Assembly (NCBI RefSeq): GCF_012489685.1
Contig: NC_080041.1
Span: 103,633,760-103,697,759 of the forward strand
Direction: 5' to 3'
DNA: 64,000 nt
Source: Lotus japonicus
Lineage: Eukaryota; Streptophyta; Magnoliopsida; Fabales; Fabaceae
Shown in pieces: positions 48,501 through 57,500 of this stretch. The notes below the pieces were generated by a model. That model was not told where the DNA came from and did no database searches. It worked only from the letters and a program-made list of their open reading frames with translations. The first letter of the stretch is position 1, and every line of letters begins with the position of its first letter. Position numbers and translations under genes: made by a program.

Positions 48501-51500
48501 ATAAAAGGAATATTCTCATTAATGCTGAAAAAGTTGGTCTCGTACAAGTGGATGACCTCCCCTTTTATAGAGGGGGTGGTCATGATATGGACCTTTCCTA
48601 TATTTGGGCCTGACAATCAGGGCCCAAATCCCTGTACATATAAGACAAATCCAAAGGAATCTTCCAGCTGGCTTGTGGGTCCATCATCTAAGGGAGGGCA
48701 ATGAAGCTCGTCGTGTCGCCTTTCCCGCCATGGCTATCTTCAATGGTTATTTGTTCATTTTGGGCGGGACATAATCTTCTTTATGTCCCGCCCAGTCCAC
48801 ATGCCCCCAAGACATGAGACTCGAGTAATTGAGTCGAAATGTCTTCATCATGTTACCCAGTAGTTCGCCTCTATTGTTTATTCATTCATCGCCATTTTAC
48901 TTTCGTTGTTACATCGTCATTTTCACGCTTCGCCACCTTTGTTGCCGTTTCAAAGATATGTCGCCATTAATCATAACCGTCGATCACGTCTTTTCAACTG
49001 ACGCACGTATCCTTGTTTTCCGGGATTTCGTCATCATTTGTTATGAATGCAATTTTCAGTTGTGCGTCTCGAGAAGTAATGTCTTTTCGCTTCCTACCTT
49101 TTCGAATTTCAAATCCCACAATCCCACGATCTTCCCCCACTCATTCTCTCTCCTCCTTTCTCTCTATAAAAACCCCTTTTTACTTTTCATTTTTCACTTT
49201 CTTAAAACTTTTGTTCTGAAAACCTTTTCACCGCAGCTTTCATTCTCTTTTTTGAACTCCGGTGAACCTTTTCTTCCTCCGGCCGTCGTCATTGCGCGGT
49301 GCTCTCCTATCGCCGACATTCTCCTTTCTCAAATCCACAGTTCTTCCCCTGGTTAGTTTTTCTCTTTCTTGAGATTCTTCGTTTACTTCTTTTTTCTCTG
49401 ACTCTGTTCATCTTCTTTCTTCTTTTGACTCTGTTCATCTTCTTTTTACTTTTAGTTTGTTCATCTTCTTTCTTCTTCTTTTTATGAAACTGCCTCGCAT
49501 GTCTTTACCAAACGCTAGCTTTTCTTCCCTAGAACTTTCTTCACCCTACACGGAGGAGGAAGTTGTCGCCCCCTCTATAATTGAAATTCACTCCTCGCCT
49601 TCTACCCATGATGATTCCGGTCCCGCCGGCTCTGTAGACTCAATTCTCTCCTCTAATGGAGATTTGTCTTCACCTGAATGGCGCTCTGACGTGCATTTAG
49701 TTGAAGATAAATGTCTGTTGCATTCTATCTGGAGCAGCGTTGGGAGCATTAGTTCGCTTCGAATATCTGCTCAAGGGTTCACGAAGATAAATCCCGCCAC
49801 CTCGAATAATGAAGATCATCTGTTGAATGTCCTCCCATGTGGCGAAGATGACTGTGTTCTGTTGCGTAAAGAATCAGCCGATGAATCGCCCGATTTTTTC
49901 TTTGTTTATGGCTATTTCTTCTTAGACTTGAACATCAAACTTCCTTTCTCGCCGTTTATATGTCACGTTCTTTCTTTTCTGAATGTGGCGCCTTGCCAAC
50001 TCCAGCCCAACGCCTGGGGTTTTCTCCGCTGCTTTGAAATTCTTTGTGAACACTTGAGTTTCACTCCAACCTATCCTTTGTTCTTCCTTTTCTATAAATC
50101 AGTCACCACTAAACCTACTTCTGTGAAATGGGTTCCACTATTAGCCCGTAAGAACATGAGTCGATTCACCGCCCTTAAAAGCCATTACAAAGTATGGCAG
50201 AAGAAATACTTTAAAGTTATGGAGTCGCCCGAAATAAAGAACTTGTTCCGAGATTCCGACAATAACCCTCTCTTCCCTTTTTACTGGACAAAGAACCCTC
50301 GCCGAAAAATATCCGTTTCATACGACGCCTTAGATGAATCTGAACAAGGCGTCGCCGATTACCTCCGCACACTACCAGTAATTTCTGGTCACGACTTGAT
50401 TGAGGCGTCGAAATCCGGCACTTTAAATCAATTTTTTAGTAAGTTTATAATCTTTGTACGTAACTTCTTTTTCTTTTTGTTCATGTATCTCGTCTAATTG
50501 TTGTTTTCCATACAGCTACGATGGGAAAAGGCAAGGTTGACGCGAACCCAATCAAGATGAAGGAATACCTCGCCCAGTCTGCTGCGGCGGCGAAAAAGAG
50601 GGCCGCCGAAACTGAGCAGAAGAAGAAGAATGAAGGTACTTCGGGTTCTGACAACGTCAGGGACCCTAAACGTCAAAAAACTTCAGGTGCTGCTGGTGGT
50701 AAGCCTCTCCACCAATCGACTCTCGATCCAAAAAGTCATCCAGCTGAGAAAAAGAAGGGACATGACAATGTCCCGCCCCCTCAACAAGATTCAAGTGCGC
50801 TGACCAACCGCCCACCAACTCCATTTAACCAAGCTGGCCCTAGTTCAGCCATTGGTGGCGAGGCTCCTCCCCCCTTGCTGAACTTGTCGGATCCTCACTT
50901 CAATGGGCTGGAATTCATGACCCGTACTTTTGACAACCGGATTCATAAGGACATTTCCGGTCAAGGCCCCCCCAACATTGCTTCCATGGCGATCCATCAC
51001 GCGCTTTCTGCCGCCAGTACTGTGGCGGGAATGGCTCAGTGCGTGAAGGAGTTGATCTCAGCCAAGAACCGTTTTGAGAAGAAGGCAGCTGATTACAAGA
51101 CAGCCTATGAGCGGGCTAAAACTGATGCTGAGACTGCCAACAAAAAGCTGAAATCTGCTGAGGAGAAGTGTGCTAAGTTAACTGAAGACTTGGCTGCTTC
51201 GGACCTGCTTCTTCAAAAGACCAAGTCTCTTAAAGAAGCCATAAATGACAAGCACACTGCCATTCAAGCCAAATATCAGAAGTTGGAAAAGAAATATGAT
51301 CGCCTGAATGCTTCCATCATAGGGCGTGCTTCTCTCCAATATGCTCAAGGCTTTCTGGCGGCCAAAGAGCAGATCAGTGTGGTTGAGCCGGGCTTTGATC
51401 TTTCCCGCATTGGGTGGCTGAAGGAGATCAAGGATGGTCAAGTAGTTGGTGATGATGACATTAGCCTCGACCTCCTTCCCCAATTCGATGATGAGAGTGA

Positions 51501-54500
51501 GCCTGAAGAAGATGGCGAGGATGGGAATGAGCAGCACAGGAATGAGGATCAAGAGAAGGAAGATCCTCAAGCTGGGACAAGCCAGGGCAACAACGCCAAC
51601 AACGAGAACCTGGCTTGAATTTGTTTTTATTTTATGAAGTTGAAATTTTTCTTTGGGCATTGCCCTGTCTTTTATTTTCATTCCCAATCATGTATGGGCG
51701 TCGCCCCCTTTTCTCTACTTTAAATGGATATCATCTTAAGTTCATTCGTTGTTTTAGTTGTTTCCAAATTTCGTTGTTACTTTGGTTTACATACCTTAGC
51801 CGATTTTTCGACGAGGCTTGGTTTCTAGTGGCCACTAGAATTGCCAAGGCTTTTAACTTTTGAAGGCGATACTCTCTTATTCCGAAAGGTTTACTCGCTG
51901 TATTGCATACCTTGATACGATTTGCATTGCATGAACTCGTAATAAAAAAAAAATATATATGCGATTCTGTTGAAATGATCTTTTCATTAATTTTCTTTCG
52001 TATGGGAACAATTGTCCCTTCATTACAAATGTCGCCTCATTAAAAACCTTTTCAAAGAAAGGGAAAAAGAGTGCGACTTCATTTACATTTGTTGTTTCTA
52101 TTAACTAAAATACTGCTTTAGATGAGAGGCGTTCCATGTTCGTGGAACCTTTTGACCGCTTAGTTGTTCCAACTTATAAGCTCCTCCTCCAACATCGCCT
52201 ATAATCCTGTAAGGCCCGCCCCAGTTGGGTGAAAGTTTGTTGTGTTTATCGGGTATTGTATTTTTTCGGAGCACTAAGTCTCCTACCCTCATTTTTCTTG
52301 GCACTACTTTCGTTGAGAACTTTCTTGCCACCTTCACTTTTCCCGCCTCATTTCTTATGTGAGCCTCTCGTTGTTCCTCGGGCAGCATGATTAGATTTGC
52401 TATTAAGTTTTCTCCGTTGTCATTTTCATTAAACCGAGCCACTCGCCAACTTTGGTTTTCAATTTCCACTGGGAGCATGGCGTCAGTTCCATAAGTTAGA
52501 CGATACGGGGTTTCCTTTGTGCTTGACTGTTCCGTGGTGTTGTATGCCCAAAGAACGCCTGGTAGTTCCTCCGCCCAAAGCCCTTTTGCTTCATCCAGTT
52601 TCTTTTTTAAACCTTTCAGGATAACCTTGTTAGCCGACTCAGCCTGCCCGTTGGTTTGTGGATGTTCTACAGAGGCAAATCGCATCTCGATTCCCATTTC
52701 TGCACAAAATTCCTGGGTAACACTACTTGTGAATTGGGTTCCATTATCCATTACTAACGCCATGGGGACCCCAAATCTACAAACAATCCTTCGCCACAGG
52801 AAGTTCCTGACCTTGGCGGCTGTGATAGTCGCCACCGCCTCGGCTTCTATCCACTTAGTGAAGTAATCAACCGCCACGATGATGTACTTCATTTGTGCCT
52901 TCGCTACAGGGAATGGTCCTAAGATATCAGTCCCCCACATGGCGAACGGCCAAGGCGCCATCATGGTTGTTAATTCTTCTGGTGGAGCCTTGTGCAAATC
53001 AGAAAAGACTTGACATTTTTCACATTTCTTCACATACTCCAAACAATCCTTCTTCATGGTTGGCCAATAGAATCCTGCTCTTATCACTTTTATTGCCAAG
53101 GATCGCCCGCCGATATGACTAGAACACACACCTTCGTGGACTTCCGCCATTATTCCGAGGGCGTCCTTGGTATCGACACATTTGAGCATAGGAGACATGA
53201 TTCCCCGCCGATACAACTCACCATCCACCAGTGTGTAGAAACTGGCTTCCCTGCGTTTTGTTCTCGTGTTCAAATCATCCTCCTTTGGTGGATTCTCTAA
53301 GAAGGTCTTAATCGATTCCATCCAAGGTAGCTCGCCCTCACTGACTGACTTTACAGCTTTCAACTTTATTTCTACCAAATCAATGCTCGGGCGAGGCAGG
53401 GTTTCTTGAATGACTGTTTGGTAGTTGCCCAATCTCCCTGTGCTTGCCATCTTCGCCAACACATCAGCCCTCTCATTTTGTCCCCTCGGGACATGTTCTA
53501 TTTTGATTTCTTTGACCTCCATCATCAATCTGCGCACCACTTCCAAATATTTGGACAGTTGCGGATCCTTCACCTGGTACTCGCCTTTCACTTGCTTAAC
53601 CACTAACTGCGAATCTCCTTTGATAAATAACTTCTGGACTCCCAGCTCAATGGCCAACCTTAAGCCGGCAATCAGAGCCTCGTACTCAGATTGATTATTG
53701 CTCGCCTTGAACTCGAACTTGAGAGACTGTTCAATGATCATTTTATCTGGACTTTCGATTGTTATTCCCGCCCCACTTCCAGTGTTATTAGAGGATCCAT
53801 CCACAGACAGGACCCATTCTCCTTGAGTCTTCTCTCCTTCAGTGGGTGTTAATTCCGCCACGAAGTCAATTAAACTCTGGACTGTGACTTGGCCCCTTGG
53901 CTCATATTGTATGTCATATTCTGATAGCTCAACTGACCAGCTAACCAATCGCCCTGATAAATCAGGCTTCTGAAGTACTTGCCTTAAGGGAACATCAGTT
54001 TTAACTTTGACTTGGAAACTTTGGAAGTAAGGTCTGAGGCGCCTTGCAGTTTTCAAAATCGCCAAAGCCGCCTTTTCAATTTTTTGGTACCGCAATTCTG
54101 CCCCCTGTAAAGTATGGCTCACGAAATATATAACTTTCTGCTTTTTTCCTTCTTCTTGGAGCAACACCGTACTTACCGCCTTGTCAGTAACCGCTAAATA
54201 GAGCACTAATGGAACGCCTGGTGTTGGCTTGGAGAGTACTGGTAATGTGGCCAATGTTTCTTTCAATTTGGTAAAAGCTTGTTCGCATTCCTCTGTCCAC
54301 TGAAACTTTGAATTCTTTTTTAAACATGTGAAGAACGGGGCCGCTTTGTCACCCGCCATTGGCAAGAAACGTGACAAGGCGGCCATTCGCCCTGTCAAAC
54401 GCTGAACCTCCTTTACACTTGTTGGGCTTTTCATCTCCAAGATCGCCCTTCCCTTATCAGGGTTCACTTCTATTCCTCTTGATGTTAACATAAATCCCAA

Positions 54501-57500
54501 GAACTTTCCTCCCTGGATCCCAAAAGAACACTTCTCAGGATTCAACTTCATTTGATATGTTCTTAACTGAGTAAACGCTTCTTTGAGATCGCCCCCATGA
54601 TCACTAGCCCTGGCGGACTTTACGATCATGTCGTCCACATACACCTCCATATTCCTGCCTACTTGTTTTGAAAAAATTTTGTCCATAAGCCGTTGGTACG
54701 TAGCTCCTGCATTCTTCAAACCAAAAGGCATTGTCTTGTAACAATAGTTCGCCTGATTGGTCATAAATGCTGTACTTTCCTCATCCGAGGGATGCATCAT
54801 AATCTGATTATAGCCCGAATAAGCGTCCATGAGACTTAAAAGTTCATTCCCTGAAGCTCCATCCACAAGCTTATCAACATTGGGAAGTGGGTACGAATCT
54901 TTGGGACACACTTTGTTCAAGCTTGTGTAGTCCGTACACATCCGCCATTTCCCATTGGCCTTTTTGACCATCACAACATTGGCGAGCCACGTTGGGTACT
55001 GTACCTCACGGATGAAGCGAGCCTTGATTAACTTTTCAGTCTCTAATTGTACAGCCTTGTTCTTTTCTTCACTCATTCTTCGCCTTGGTTGGATGACTGG
55101 GGTCGCCCCTGGTCGTATGGCTAGTTTGTGAGTGATCACCTTGGGATCAATCCCTGGTACATCATTGATGGTCCATGCGAAGAGATCTAGATTATCACCC
55201 AGAAGGGTGATTAGTCTGTCCTCTTGTTCTGTTGTCAAACCACTGCCAATCTTTAGAAACTTGTCCTTGACTTGCACCTGCTTGGTTTCTTCCAGAGGTT
55301 GTGGGCGAAAATCATCAGCATCATCTCTTGGGTCCAAGCTAAATCCTTCTTGTGGGAAGATTTCTGTAATTCGATGGCTCTCCTTGGCGGCCTTTCGCAC
55401 ATAGAGCGCCACGCTTCTCAAATAGCATTCCCTTGCTGCATTCTGGTCTACACGCAATATCCCGACCTTCCCGTTGCAGGCGGGATATTTAACAGTTAAA
55501 TGAGCAGTTGAGATGACCGCGCAGACCTTGTTGAGGGTGTCTCGCCCCAAGAGTACATTGTAATTGGCTCTACATGCCAATACTAAGTACTTTACTTGAA
55601 ATTTCTTGACAAACTCTCCTTCTCCAAAGGCAGTCGGAATTTCGACGTATCCCCGCACACTAACACGGTCCCCTGTGAATCCCACCAAAGTTCCCCTGTA
55701 TGGTTTCAAATCTGATTCCTTTAGTCCCAGGCGATCAAAGGCGTCTCCATAGATGATATCCGCCGAAGATCCCTGGTCTAAGAATACTTTCTTTGTCACA
55801 TAATTGTTAACCCTAATTGTTACCACAATTGGATCGTTGTCATGGGGAATTACATGCGCGAAATCCTGAGGGGTAAATATAATAGGGGAATGATTCACCC
55901 AACACTCGCCTTCGTTCGACTCCTGTACTGAGTGTACTGCCGCCACGTAGCGTTTTCTAGCCTTACTTGAAATTGCACCCCCGCCAAATCCTCCTGCAAT
56001 AGATGAACATTCCCCAACAGGATCGCCCAACTCTTCAACTATCTTTTTACCTTTGCCTTTGTCCCCTTGAGTGATCTTAGCTACCTCCGGCGCTGCTGTG
56101 TCTTTAACAAAGTTTGCCAAATGGCCAGCTTTAATCAAGCGATCAATTTCCCGCCTTAAATTCCAACAATTATCTGTCGTATCCCCCAACGCTTTGTGGT
56201 ACTCGCACCACCTATTGGTGTCCACATTAGCTGGCGGCCGCCGTGGGGTGGTGGGTACTGCACAACGTTGGTCTGCCCAACCGCCCTTAAAATGGTACTT
56301 AAGGGTGCATTCAACTTAGTAAGTGGGACTGGCGTTGGCAAAGCACCAGGCTGACCAGCTGTGGCAGCAGTGGGACCTTGTGAATTTCTGTGCCATGTAT
56401 TTTGAAAGCCAGGTTTAGAGTTTTGGTATGGTCCCGGTCTTGGTACACGGGGGGTTTGCGCTACCCTGGTTTCCTTCCCCGCCTTGGATTTGTCCTGTGA
56501 AACACCGCCAGATTGAGACTGCTTGCGTCCTTCCTCTCTTTCTTGTTTCTTCTGATCATCTTGCTCGATCAATATGAACTCTTGAACACGAGCGCGAAGA
56601 TCCATCATATCCTTCGCCGGTCGCCTTGTTAAGTCTCTATTCAAATCTCCCGCCCGAAGGCCATTTTTGAATGACGCCAAACAGACATCTGGATTTTCAT
56701 CCTCCAACTGCACCGCCATCTTGCTGAAGCGTGCCATGTAGGTTTTTAATTTCTCGCCTGGTTGCTGATGTATGCTGATAAGATCAAACATTGTTGCCTT
56801 TGTGGTTTTATTGGCGGAAAATTGAGTCAGAAACTTAGTGGACAGATCAGTGAAATTATCAATGGAGAAGGGCGGTTGTCGAATGAACCACTGCATCGCC
56901 ATGCCCTTGAACGTGGAAGGTAATAATCGACATTTTACCGCATCCGTCGCCCCGCCGATCACCATTTTGTTATTGAAGTATCTAAGATGCTCCATAGGAT
57001 CAGATTCGCCCGAAAAGGCGTCTAATGCCATGGTTTGCAGGTGCTTTGGAATGTCCACCCTAGTGATGGCTGGAACAAAAGGTTGAAATTCAACTACATC
57101 CTCCGCCTCCAGGCGTTGTTCTTGCTTAAAATCCTGCCGCTGAGTAAGATACTCAACTTGGGCTTGCAACTGCTCGTTTTGGGACTGCACCTTCTGCAAG
57201 GTATCTAACATTTGTTGCAAAGCCGCAGGCGTGATACCTGTCACTGCCTCTTGCGCTCTCCGTGGAGCAGTGGTTTTAAGATCTTCCAAATTCACGTAGT
57301 TAGGCGGCGTTGAACGCCGCCGCACACCTGGATCTGATTTAGCAATCAGATCTGAAGGTCTTCCCGGAGCTGCATTCACCAATGACGCTGGCGACGGCGC
57401 CACTGAGTGTACCCCCTCCGAGGAAGCTTCCTGCTCTTGCTCGTCCAGTAGGGGACGGTTGGTGTTCCGTCCGCCGCCGCGACCGCCGTGTCGACCACCA

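Noticed and set aside
48522..48704. 60-codon frame repeated almost identically at 57711-57893
   Set aside because: Both are the two LTRs of the Tat element read in the non-coding direction.
51178..51687. 169-codon minus-strand frame between pol and the 3' LTR
   Set aside because: It is the opposite-strand shadow of the coiled-coil exon of the antisense gene, which has the better supported domain and splice structure.
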